Source of the DNA: Methylocystis silviterrae | GTDB taxonomy: Bacteria > Pseudomonadota > Alphaproteobacteria > Rhizobiales > Beijerinckiaceae | NCBI RefSeq assembly: GCF_013350005.1 | Contig: NZ_JABVWW010000006.1 | Coordinates: 62,001 to 126,000 of the forward strand | DNA: 64,000 bases | Direction: 5' to 3' | In this document: positions 55,397 to 64,000 of the stretch, piece after piece | Layout: each line of letters starts with the position of its first letter | Position numbering within the stretch: position 1 is the first letter of the stretch | Translations under genes and position numbers: made by a program | The notes under the pieces: generated by a model | Told to the model about the DNA's origin: nothing | Databases searched by the model: none | The model's input: only the letters and a program-made list of their open reading frames with translations

Positions 55397-55702
55397 TCAC
55401 GCCGCGAGCTTTTCTTCCTGATCCGCCTTGCCGGGCGCCCGGGTCATCTCCCGCAGCGCGGCGTCGAGCGATCCCGAGCGGCTTTCAGCCTTTACGGCTC
55501 TCGTCTGCAGGACAGCGGCCTTCCGCTTGATCGCGCGCTCATTGAGCGCCCAGATCAGCCAGCAGAGGCCGGCGATGCTGATGAGCGCCGTATAGGGTTC
55601 GCCAAAGGCGAAAGACGACAGGAAGGAAAAGTCGGGGGCGCATTCCTTCGCGTATTCGCACGCGTCCGACCAGTCCTGAAACCACTGTTTGACCGATTCC
55701 AT
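55397..55702 (-). CDS. small hypothetical membrane protein
   Basis: A 101-residue protein with one TM (about 34-52, YTALISIAGLCWLIWAL) preceded by a Trp/Cys-containing N-terminus (SVKQWFQDWSDACEYAKECA) and followed by a basic coiled tail. A strong GAGGAGGT site fixes the ATG at 55702. No family recognised. Confidence 0.65.
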   Translation of the reverse strand: MESVKQWFQDWSDACEYAKECAPDFSFLSSFAFGEPYTALISIAGLCWLIWALNERAIKRKAAVLQTRAVKAESRSGSLDAALREMTRAPGKADQEEKLAA

Positions 55703-56034
55703 TGTGACCTCCTCGCCGCGCGGACAATTCGACGGGCGCACGCCCCGCGTCGAATCGTGTAGCGCAGCCATATGGCGAACATTGTGCGCTGCAGCATATC
55801 GCGCGTCAATTGGGCGCGGCCCGGTCAAATTGGCGCACCGCCTTGAAATGAGGCAGAAAACTCGGCGAGGGGACTCGCTGACGTCCTGCGTTCTCTCCAT
55901 TGTCATGCGCGCGTGTCGCGGGCCGCGCGAAGCAAAACGCGCGCCACCCTCACAAGCCGAAAACGCAGCAATTCAGGGGGCCCGTGTGGGGTTTTTCTGA
56001 CAAAAGGGAACGTCAACGCCGCTGGAGAGGAAAG
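55703..56034. other. intergenic stretch without a supported gene
   Basis: About 330 bases between two divergent small genes. It presumably holds both promoters. A GGGGG-rich run lies around 55976-55983; no RNA gene or repeat was recognised. Confidence 0.3.
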
Positions 56035-56166
56035 ATGCGAACAATGCTTGCCAAATTGATATCGCTTGTAGCGATCGCCTTTGCGCTCTCGAGCTGCGGC
56101 GTGAATTATCATTTCAATCCGGGCCCACGCACATGGCCCGCCGCCGCCAACCCTCCCAACAAATGA
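56035..56166 (+). CDS. 43-residue lipoprotein
   Basis: MRTMLAKLISLVAIAFALSS followed by the lipobox Cys, then a short tail ending PPNK. A GGAGAGG site lies 3-9 bases upstream. Short lipoproteins of the entericidin type are similar in size, but no sequence match is claimed. It precedes the AhpD-like gene by 34 bases and may be co-transcribed. Confidence 0.6.
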   Translation: MRTMLAKLISLVAIAFALSSCGVNYHFNPGPRTWPAAANPPNK

Positions 56167-56200
56167 CGTCCCGCTGTCTTCGCTTAAAATGGAAAAAATC

Positions 56201-56599
56201 ATGACCACGGTTCGACTGCTCGCCGACGAAGACCTATCGCCCGAAGCGCGCGCCGTCTTCGCCGACATTCGCGCGACGCGCAAAAGCGACTTCGTCAATA
56301 ATTTCTGGCGCGCGCTGGCGCATGATCCGGTGACGCTGAAGCGCACCTGGGAGAGCGTCAAGCAGGTGATGGGTCCGGGCGTATTAGAGCCGAAGGTCAA
56401 GGAGATGATCTACATCGCCGTCTCCATCGCCCATGCCTGTCCCTATTGCATCCATTCGCACACGGCGAACGCCCGCGCGAAGGGCATGAGCGAAGAGGAA
56501 TATCGCGAACTGCTGGCGATCGTCGGCATGGCGTCGGAGACGAACCGGCTTGTGACCGCGCTCGGCCTGCCGATTGATGAGGTTTATGAGGTGCGGTGA
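56201..56599 (+). CDS. carboxymuconolactone decarboxylase/AhpD-family protein
   Basis: A 132-residue protein with the redox motif ACPYCIHSHTANARAKG (CxxC followed by His), typical of AhpD-like alkylhydroperoxidases. EMIYIAVSIAH precedes it. It could reduce peroxides with a thiol partner. The ATG at 56201 has a GGAA site; an ATG four codons earlier (56189) is possible. Confidence 0.85.
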   Translation: MTTVRLLADEDLSPEARAVFADIRATRKSDFVNNFWRALAHDPVTLKRTWESVKQVMGPGVLEPKVKEMIYIAVSIAHACPYCIHSHTANARAKGMSEEEYRELLAIVGMASETNRLVTALGLPIDEVYEVR

Positions 56600-56666
56600 G
56601 CGCGCAGGAGGGGAGTGCGCGCGCTCCAATGGACTAGGCGCGCTGAGGGCGACGCCAGTAAGCAGT

Positions 56667-56792
56667 CCTCATTCTGAAGAGGCTCCGCAGGAGCCGTCTC
56701 GAAGGACGAGGACTGCGGGACCAGAAATTCTCGTCACTGGAGACGCCCCTCGTCCTTCGAGACGCGTGCTCCGCACGCTCCTCAGGATGAGG
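56667..56792. repeat. intergenic inverted repeat (REP-like pair)
   Basis: Two imperfect inverse copies of a ~45-base unit. One (56667-56711) runs CCTCATTCTGAAGAGGCTCC and ends GGACGAGG. The other (56748-56792) runs CCTCGTCCTTCGAGACGCGT and ends GGATGAGG. Each copy also has internal dyad symmetry. Such units are usually dispersed in many intergenic regions of alphaproteobacterial genomes. Confidence 0.75.
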
Positions 56793-56878
56793 GGCTCAGG
56801 TTGCGCAGTTGAAACGGCTTTGCTCGCCCGCTTGACAGCATCCTCTACGCGTCATGCCCGCGCTTGTCTGCGCGCCGC

Positions 56879-57211
56879 CTATTCCAGTATCGCCGCGAGT
56901 TTCGCCAACGCCTCTTCGACGATCGCCTCCGGCGCGGCTTCGAGCCGGCGGGCGCGGCGCGCGCCGAGGTCGAGCGCGCGGGGCTGGTCGCAACGGATGA
57001 CGCCGGTCGTCTGCGTCCCGGCGCCGATCAGCGAAACGGCGAAACCTGCGGTGCGCGCTAAATTGCCGCCGCTGGTGATCGGCAGCACGATCGGCGTTTT
57101 CGTCAGCCGGTTGAAGGCGCCGGGCGAGACGATGAGCACCGGCCGCGCGCCCTGCTGCTCATGACCCGAGGTCGGATCGAGCGAAACGAGATAAATGTCG
57201 CCGCGCTCCAT
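56879..57211 (-). CDS. MazF/PemK-family toxin
   Basis: A 110-residue mRNA interferase fold. Signatures: MERGDIYLVSLDPTSGHEQQ, ARPVLIVSPGAFNRLT and TPIVLPITSGG. The Arg and Ser/Thr expected for the active site are present (RPVLIVS, then PIT). Located 49 bases after the antitoxin gene. Start at 57211 (MERGDIY) rather than two codons earlier. Confidence 0.9.
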   Translation of the reverse strand: MERGDIYLVSLDPTSGHEQQGARPVLIVSPGAFNRLTKTPIVLPITSGGNLARTAGFAVSLIGAGTQTTGVIRCDQPRALDLGARRARRLEAAPEAIVEEALAKLAAILE

Positions 57212-57260
57212 GCGCACATCCCGAAAAAGCGTGAAGCGGTTTTTTAAAAAAGGATTTGCG

Positions 57261-57518
57261 CTAAATCAGCTCTGCCCCTTGCGGCCTGTCGGCGAGCCAG
57301 GCGCGGTCTTCTTCAGACGGCTCGGCCGAGGCGTCGCACTGCGCCAGAAGCTCGTCCAGCGTGTAGCGGGGCTTGGCCGCCGGCTCGATGATGAGCCGGC
57401 CATTGTCGACCGAAACGCCCACCGTCGCGCCGGCCCGAAGATTCAGCAGGTCGAGAATCGCCGGCGGCACCGCCAGCATGACCGAGCCGCCGACTTTGCG
57501 CAGAGAGGTGGTGTGCAT
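57261..57518 (-). CDS. MazE/AbrB-type antitoxin
   Basis: An 85-residue protein with a swapped-hairpin AbrB DNA-binding fold (TTSLRKVGGSVMLAVPPAIL, DLLNLRAGATVGVSVDNGRLIIEP) and an acidic toxin-binding tail (ASAEPSEEDRAWLADRP). Partner and repressor of the MazF-like toxin. The pair sits between an intergenic repeat and the SIR2-HerA defence genes. Confidence 0.88.
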   Translation of the reverse strand: MHTTSLRKVGGSVMLAVPPAILDLLNLRAGATVGVSVDNGRLIIEPAAKPRYTLDELLAQCDASAEPSEEDRAWLADRPQGAELI

Positions 57519-57606
57519 GATGAGTCTCGCGAGAAGTTATATATGAATATAACTCATGCGTTCCCGGCGGCAAGCCTCGCGGGGTTCTCGCAGCTTCTCG
57601 GCGTGG

Positions 57607-57629
57607 ATGGCCGGGACAAGCCCGGCCAT
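57607..57629. repeat. palindrome at the island edge
   Basis: A perfect 9-bp stem (57607-57615 with 57621-57629, loop ACAAG) of the type ATGGCCGGG...CCCGGCCAT. It lies just after the HerA gene, so it may terminate that transcript. It also looks like a dispersed palindromic unit. Confidence 0.55.
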
Positions 57630-57663
57630 GAAAGGCTTGCTGCGTAGTCTAATTTCTAACCTA

Positions 57664-59493
57664 TCACCCCGCCATGCGATCTGCGACCTTCTTGATCTCT
57701 GGAAGAGCGGCCGCAACATTGCCCCACCCTTCGGCAAACGAAATATCTGCGGACCTTGGGCGCATGTCTTCCGGGACATTGTTCAGCCGGACGCGAGCAG
57801 GCAATGCCGCAGCCTCCCCGACAAACAGAGCTTCGCGCCTCGCCAAGGATGGCAACAACTTTATCAAGCCAGCAAGCGTATCTGGTAGAAACCGGCCAAC
57901 GTGTTCCTGATCGGCCCCATTTGTGAGCCGAAGCACCAGCCACGAATTGCACTGCGACAACACGGTGCTTTCAACGTCGGCGGGCCGTTGCGACACCAGC
58001 ATCAATCCAATTCCGTACTTTCGGCCTTCTCGCGCGATGCGACGGATTGCGTCCTGAGCAGCCGCATACTGTGCCTCTCCCCGATCGGGCACATAGCGAT
58101 GCGCTTCCTCGCAAACGAGTAAGATCGGATCCTTCTCCCTCTCGTCGCGGGTTTGGTGGAGTTTGTAAGAAAAGAGCAGCCGGGCAAGCGCCGCAGTTAA
58201 CGGCCCGGCCACTTCATTGGGTAGGCCTGAAATATCCAGAATTCTTACAGAGGCCGCATTATCTGCGAAGCTTCCAAGGAACTGAGCGATAATATCCTCA
58301 AGGCCAGGATCGCCGGCAGCATAGCTTTTCATCAAGAATGCAATCCGGCTATCGTTTCGTAGGACCCTAAGCTTATCCAAAATAGAGGCATACTCTTCGT
58401 TAAACTCGCTAGGCGAGACGTCAATCCAGTCTGAGCCCTTTAGTTTTTTCGCTTGGCATTTTCTAATATGGGCTTCGAACTCGTCGAGGCTGAAAGGGAG
58501 TGGTCGATCGCGGTTAAAATTCCCGATTGCTGGCTCGTATTTATTGTCAATCGGCTTGGGTACGTCGGGCGGATTGTCGGAGCTTGCAGCAGTAAAGCTG
58601 TCGACAGCAGATTTCACAAGTCCGGCAGCATACATTCGAGCATGCGCAAGGGCTTTTGAAACCGTGTTAGCCTGAGACGTGGCCTCAAATTTTGTCTTTC
58701 CTACGATCAGCTGCCTGAATTCGTCATTCGACATCAGCCAGTAGGGCAGTTTTACGGGCTTGAAGCTTTGCTTCGTATCACTCGCGTCTTCATAGGCTCG
58801 AAAAACAATCGCTTTATTCCCAAACGCGCTGCCATACTCACCATGTGGGTCGATGATAACGATGCGCGGCGAACATGCTCTCTCGGGCTCGGGCCTATGA
58901 TCCAGAACCGCATGAATAACGGCGGCAACCGCCGTCGATTTTCCTGAACCCGTCGATCCGAGAACCGCACAGTGCTGTCCAAAAAGCTTGTCCATGTCTG
59001 CATGGCAACCGACGCCATCAACTCCAACATAACTGGCGAACGAGATAAACTTATTGGTCCCGTCAGGCCGACTCCTTTCAATCGCCGAGTAAAGTTCACG
59101 CGATTCCGACGATGTGACTAAGAAAACCGGCTGTAATGGAAGTGGGTATGTTCGCACGCCACGATCAAAACTCAGCCGTGTTGTGCTCGCGATCCAGCGC
59201 GCCTCGCCAAACAAGTCCGCTTCAAGAACCCGCCGATCCCAAGCGTCTCGAGACTCAACAGCAGCTATCTCTTCATCCGTTTGCAGGCGCAACATTCTGA
59301 CCATTGCGAAGAGAATAGTGCGTCCAAGGTATAGCTTGATAAGACTTCCAATCTGGCCAATCGAATAGACCGTGCCTTCATGACTCTGTGTCAATTCATT
59401 GAGGTTACGGCGCAAGGAAATCTTGATGCTGGTTCCATTTGTCTCGAAAACCGTGCCAATTTGAAGATCAGGGTTGAATTCGAAATCCCTCAT
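57664..59493 (-). CDS. herA: HerA-type ATPase of a SIR2-HerA anti-phage system
   Basis: A 609-residue FtsK/HerA-superfamily ATPase. An N-terminal HAS-barrel-like region (about 1-130) is followed by Walker A GSTGSGKST (179-187), a helical insertion and Walker B ILLVCEEAHRYVP (457-469), then IAREGRKYGIGLMLVSQRP (487-504). In known SIR2-HerA systems, the HerA hexamer binds SIR2 and the complex depletes NAD+ or cuts DNA on infection. Its ATG overlaps the SIR2 stop by one base. Base composition is clearly less GC-rich than the neighbours, pointing to transfer. Confidence 0.9.
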   Translation of the reverse strand: MRDFEFNPDLQIGTVFETNGTSIKISLRRNLNELTQSHEGTVYSIGQIGSLIKLYLGRTILFAMVRMLRLQTDEEIAAVESRDAWDRRVLEADLFGEARWIASTTRLSFDRGVRTYPLPLQPVFLVTSSESRELYSAIERSRPDGTNKFISFASYVGVDGVGCHADMDKLFGQHCAVLGSTGSGKSTAVAAVIHAVLDHRPEPERACSPRIVIIDPHGEYGSAFGNKAIVFRAYEDASDTKQSFKPVKLPYWLMSNDEFRQLIVGKTKFEATSQANTVSKALAHARMYAAGLVKSAVDSFTAASSDNPPDVPKPIDNKYEPAIGNFNRDRPLPFSLDEFEAHIRKCQAKKLKGSDWIDVSPSEFNEEYASILDKLRVLRNDSRIAFLMKSYAAGDPGLEDIIAQFLGSFADNAASVRILDISGLPNEVAGPLTAALARLLFSYKLHQTRDEREKDPILLVCEEAHRYVPDRGEAQYAAAQDAIRRIAREGRKYGIGLMLVSQRPADVESTVLSQCNSWLVLRLTNGADQEHVGRFLPDTLAGLIKLLPSLARREALFVGEAAALPARVRLNNVPEDMRPRSADISFAEGWGNVAAALPEIKKVADRMAG

Positions 59494-60710
59494 TAAATGC
59501 TCTCCGCAATGTCAGGAGGCAGCCCCTCTTCGAGGAGCTGAGTGACGCCAGAGAACGTCCACCAATCGCGTTCCCCCGTTGGAGCTAGAAAATTGGCGTC
59601 TGACTTGCCGCGATAAAGGCCTTTCTCGGTTGCAACAAAAATTCTTGGACCAGCACTACTTTGGCACCAACGCTTCAGAACCGGATTCACACCACTAGAT
59701 GTCTCTCTTGAGAACGCTACAACCGTCGTTCCCGATTGCTCATTGAGAAGGAGACTTTCCATATCGCTATTAATGTGCTCGTCACCAAAGGAATATCCAC
59801 AGATGAACAACACTTGCCGACGTCCAGCGCCAAGTAATGTTCGAAAGTGCTGAAACATACAGCCGAAAGGATCAAGCCGCGAAGCTACATACTTGGTCGA
59901 TTGCGGGTAGATTACCACATTGCCCTTTTCGCCAGACCTGTCTGGATAAAGTTCGTCGTGTCGAACTCTGAAAATGTGGCCACGCTCGCTCGCGGCCCGG
60001 TACCAGTCAATTGACCCATGCAGCTTCGCGACGATGGCTTTGGGCTTGTCATCTGTTTGCGCTGCGCGGAATGCGTCCTCGCTCCAAAATGCCACGGCCC
60101 CACCCGTAAAGCCATCTGCATAAGGAAGGCGCTCAAGCGAAAGCGCATCTTCAATAAGAGTATCGTAGTTTGTGGTGACGAAGTGAACTGGCTCGCGGAA
60201 TACTTCGACACCCGCCCGTCCAACCCGGTAGAGGGCTCGCACAAACCGTCGATGATCGTCGACGCTGACAATTGGATTGTCTGGCTTGCCGATTTGCTCT
60301 TCAGCATTGTCACTCTTGGGCTTGTAACCACTCCGGAGCACGTCGCGGATATGGCCGAGAATCTGATGATGAACAGCTTGAAGCTCAATTTTTTTGATGC
60401 GCTTTCCGCCAACCGGAAAACACGCATCCTTCGCACGTTCGGCCAATGCGATCATGTCCCCAAGGTGACTTAAAATATGCTCGATATGGCTGTTAGTCGG
60501 CAGTTCAGTTCGAATAAAATTCGTTATCTCAATAGTTTGAGCCTTGTTTGGCCTATCGGTCTCCTCAATGAGCGTACTGACGCGATTGGTGAGCGGATAC
60601 ATCAAAGGAATACCGGCGTTAACGCTTACGCCGGCTCCCAACAGCCAAACTTGGCGGGGAGATCGCAGATGCTCGTCAAATTGCTTGGCTATATCCGAAT
60701 CAGCGCTCAT
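59493..60710 (-). CDS. SIR2-domain NADase of a SIR2-HerA anti-phage system
   Basis: A 405-residue SIR2-like protein. The NAD-binding signature is LLGAGVSVNAGIP (23-35), then FVTTNYDTLIED (178-188) and AKLHGSIDW (catalytic His231). No zinc-ribbon Cys pairs are seen, as expected for defence-type NADases rather than deacetylases. The gene directly precedes herA in one operon. The region is AT-richer than its surroundings and is inserted between pyrG and a toxin-antitoxin pair. Confidence 0.88.
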   Translation of the reverse strand: MSADSDIAKQFDEHLRSPRQVWLLGAGVSVNAGIPLMYPLTNRVSTLIEETDRPNKAQTIEITNFIRTELPTNSHIEHILSHLGDMIALAERAKDACFPVGGKRIKKIELQAVHHQILGHIRDVLRSGYKPKSDNAEEQIGKPDNPIVSVDDHRRFVRALYRVGRAGVEVFREPVHFVTTNYDTLIEDALSLERLPYADGFTGGAVAFWSEDAFRAAQTDDKPKAIVAKLHGSIDWYRAASERGHIFRVRHDELYPDRSGEKGNVVIYPQSTKYVASRLDPFGCMFQHFRTLLGAGRRQVLFICGYSFGDEHINSDMESLLLNEQSGTTVVAFSRETSSGVNPVLKRWCQSSAGPRIFVATEKGLYRGKSDANFLAPTGERDWWTFSGVTQLLEEGLPPDIAESI

Positions 60711-60775
60711 CGCTGTGAAATCCTAAAACTATTGAGCCCGAAAACTAGAGCAACTTAACTATGCGAAGAGATGGA

Positions 60776-62416
<1,641 letters not shown>

Positions 62417-62459
62417 CTAACGCCTTTCCAGCGATTCTGATAGCGGATTCTATCGGGCC

Positions 62460-62475
62460 GGGGGCGGTTGCCCCC
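62460..62475 (-). other. GC-rich hairpin between secG and pyrG
   Basis: A 6-bp GGGGGC/GCCCCC stem with a 4-base loop lies in the gap after secG. No T-run follows, so termination is uncertain. Confidence 0.3.
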
Positions 62476-62509
62476 AGCCAAGAACATCGGATGGCGGATT
62501 TGAGGCCCG

Positions 62510-63706
62510 CTACTGGGTCGGCGCTTTCCAGATCGTCGACGGCGCGGGCTTGGTTTCCGGCGCGACGGGCTTCGGGGCTTCCGCGGCCGGAGCCGGCGCG
62601 GCTGGGGCCTCCGTCTTCGGCGCTTCCCACTTCAAGCCGTCAGCCTTCGAGGCGTCGGGCTTCGGCGCTTCGGCGGCGGGCGCAACCGCCTCAGGCTTGG
62701 GAGCTTCCACCTTGGGAGCTTCCACCTTGGGGGCTTCCACCTTGGGGGCTTCCACCTTGGGGGCTTCCGCCTTGGGAGCTTCGGCGGGCGGCGCGGCGGG
62801 CTTCGGGGCTTCCGCGGCCTGCGGAGCCGTCGTCGCCGGGGCCTCCGTCTTCGGCGCTTCCCACTTCAAGCCGTCAGTCTTCGAGGCGTCGGGCTTCGGC
62901 GCTTCGGCGGTGGGCGCAACCGCCTCAGGCTTGGGAGCTTCCGCCTTGGGGGCTTCCGCCTTGGGGGCTTCGGCGGGCGGCGCGACGGGCTTCGGGGCTT
63001 CCGCGGCCGGGGCCTGCGGAGCCGTCGTCGCCGGGGCCTCCGTCTTCGGCGCTTCCCACTTCAAGCCGTCGGTCTTCGACGCGTCGGGCTTTGGCGCTTC
63101 GGCGGCCGGGGGCGTTGCGGGAGCAACCGCTTCAGGCTTGGGAGCTTCGGCAGGCGGCGCGACGGGCTTCGGCGCTTCAGCGGCCGGAGCCTGCGGAGCG
63201 GGCTCCTGCGACGGGCGCAGCGCCGGCGCCTCGGCGGCGGACGGAGTCGTCGCTGGCGGGGTTGCGGCCGGCGGCGTCGCTGCAGCCGGCGGCGCCTCTA
63301 CCGGCGCGCTCTGCTGGCGCTTCTGCTGGGCGCGCTGGAGCTGCTCGAAAATGCTGTCCTTGCCGGGTTCGGGCGCCTTTTCAGGCGCGCCCTGCTCGCC
63401 CTTGCCTTCGGTCTTGGGAAGCTCCTTGAGCTGGATCGATCCTGGGTCGAGCGCCTTGGTCCAGTCGTCGCCGCCCTCGCTGCGCCGCTCCCAGGCCGGC
63501 AGCACGGTCAGCGCGATGCTGGTGATAAAGAAGATCGTCGCGAGAATGCCCGTGGCGCGGGTGAGCGCATTGGCCTGGCCGCGGCCGGTGAAAACGCCGC
63601 TGCCGCCGCCCATGCCGAGCGCGCCGCCCTCCGACTTTTGATAAAGCACCAGAATGACGAGCGCCGTGACCACCATCAGGTGGATCGCGATAATGACCTG
63701 CTGCAT
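62510..63706 (-). CDS. secG: SecG preprotein translocase subunit with very long repetitive tail
   Basis: A 398-residue protein. Residues 1 to about 75 are a normal SecG with two TMs (MQQVIIAIHLMVVTALVILV, then TGILATIFFITSIALTVL) and the GALGMGGGSGVFTGRG loop. SecG is usually 75-150 residues, but here about 300 more follow. They are rich in Pro, Ala, Glu and Lys, with EAPKVEAPK runs and three copies of a ~25-residue unit centred on DGLKWEAPKTEAPA. SecG has two TMs with both ends on the periplasmic side, so the tail should project into the periplasm. Confidence 0.93.
   Translation of the reverse strand: MQQVIIAIHLMVVTALVILVLYQKSEGGALGMGGGSGVFTGRGQANALTRATGILATIFFITSIALTVLPAWERRSEGGDDWTKALDPGSIQLKELPKTEGKGEQGAPEKAPEPGKDSIFEQLQRAQQKRQQSAPVEAPPAAATPPAATPPATTPSAAEAPALRPSQEPAPQAPAAEAPKPVAPPAEAPKPEAVAPATPPAAEAPKPDASKTDGLKWEAPKTEAPATTAPQAPAAEAPKPVAPPAEAPKAEAPKAEAPKPEAVAPTAEAPKPDASKTDGLKWEAPKTEAPATTAPQAAEAPKPAAPPAEAPKAEAPKVEAPKVEAPKVEAPKVEAPKPEAVAPAAEAPKPDASKADGLKWEAPKTEAPAAPAPAAEAPKPVAPETKPAPSTIWKAPTQ
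62598..63190 (-). repeat. tandem and dispersed repeats inside secG
   Basis: At DNA level, GGGGGCTTCCACCTT-type 15-mers repeat about five times in tandem (about 62697-62770) and twice more near 62938-62970. A longer unit containing CTTCGGCGCTTCCCACTTCA recurs at about 62610, 62850 and 63042. These repeats are in-frame (multiples of 3) and should vary in number by slippage. Confidence 0.8.
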
Positions 63707-63827
63707 GTGCACCCTTCCAGCCGCGCCTGAGCCGCGCTCGACGCGCAATCCGTTGGGCGGCCTTTTACACCAAGCGCCACGCGCAAGGAAGGGGATAGGA
63801 CCGTGCGATCAGCCGTCTAAACGAAGA

Positions 63828-63851
63828 ATCGCGAGCCTTGCGGCTCGCGAT
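63828..63851 (-). terminator. terminator of the right-edge gene
   Basis: A perfect 10-bp stem (63828-63837 with 63842-63851, loop TTGC), then TCTTCGTTT on the minus strand, 22 bases after the stop of the gene at the right edge. Confidence 0.6.
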
Positions 63852-63872
63852 CGCCGGCGTCGTGGACGCCGC

Positions 63873-64000
63873 TCAATAAAAATTGCCGTCCTGGCCCTTC
63901 CACTTCGAGCCTTCTTCGTCGAATCGGGTCTCGTCCTTGAACTCGACGACCTTGCCCGGCTCGATATATTGCTTGTCCTTGATCATCTGGTTCTGGATCG
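63873..64000 (-). CDS. 3' end of an unidentified gene
   Basis: About 42 codons open to the window edge, ending with KWKGQDGNFY and a TGA at 63873-63875. The visible part (IKDKQYIEPGKVVEFKDETR) is polar and charged with no recognised motif. A terminator follows, which supports a real gene end. Confidence 0.6.
   Translation of the reverse strand, partial: IQNQMIKDKQYIEPGKVVEFKDETRFDEEGSKWKGQDGNFY

Noticed and set aside
62598-63190. CRISPR array
   Set aside because: Repeats are in-frame, lack unique spacers of constant length and encode the secG tail. No cas genes are present.
62550-63641. Gly/Ala/Ser-rich 363-codon frame opposite the secG repeats
   Set aside because: A repetitive GASxxGAS translation of the complement of EAPK repeats; no start signal. 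The SecG core fixes the coding strand.

Overview
The window is GC-rich chromosomal DNA from an aerobic alphaproteobacterial methylotroph. A type II methanotroph such as Methylocystis or Methylosinus fits best. The evidence is a complete calcium-type methanol dehydrogenase cluster (mxaFJGIRSACKLD plus an mxaE-position gene), a pqqA gene for its PQQ cofactor, Calvin-cycle-type sugar phosphate genes with phosphoribulokinase but no RuBisCO, and a class I lysyl-tRNA synthetase. No methane monooxygenase gene lies in the window, so 'methanotroph' is an inference. No database search was possible; all family calls come from motifs and gene order read by eye.

Layout. 0.3-3.2 kb: pqqA with its own terminator, a NarL-type sensor kinase/response regulator pair, and a small lipoprotein gene. 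3.2-13.3 kb: the mxa operon on the minus strand, with overlapping genes, two intercistronic hairpins and a candidate mxaF promoter. 13.4-20.7 kb: mixed envelope and redox genes (trypsin-like protein, di-heme cytochrome c, exported pentapeptide-repeat protein, old yellow enzyme, L,D-transpeptidase, PAS-receiver protein). 20.9-24.9 kb: a degraded mobile region ending near a tRNA-Gln gene. It holds IS630, IS110 and IS21 remnants around a large glycosyltransferase, and tiny ORFs followed by a strong terminator. 24.9-31.2 kb: rpe behind a RelB antitoxin and a frameshifted YafQ toxin, a methyltransferase, then fba-tkt-prk. 31.5-38.5 kb: an AraC-type regulator, a DUF3047 protein and an amino-sugar/peptidoglycan recycling cluster (NagZ-like, MurQ, SIS deaminase, NagA).

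38.6-43.1 kb is the most unusual part. A Tat-exported beta-propeller protein carries a histidine pattern like the CuZ site of nitrous oxide reductase but has no CuA domain. It is followed by an ABC permease with a His-rich loop and an ATPase fused to a membrane anchor and an exported domain. These three genes look like one functional unit with a metal-related role (inference).

43.1-56.6 kb: YkgJ-type protein, OprB porin, lysS, a RoxA-like di-heme protein, a UdgX-type uracil-DNA glycosylase, TspO and several envelope proteins. 56.6-60.7 kb: an inverted intergenic repeat, a MazEF-like toxin-antitoxin pair and a two-gene SIR2-HerA anti-phage system inserted next to pyrG. 60.8-64 kb: pyrG, a secG with a roughly 300-residue EAPK-rich repetitive tail, and the 3' end of an unidentified gene.
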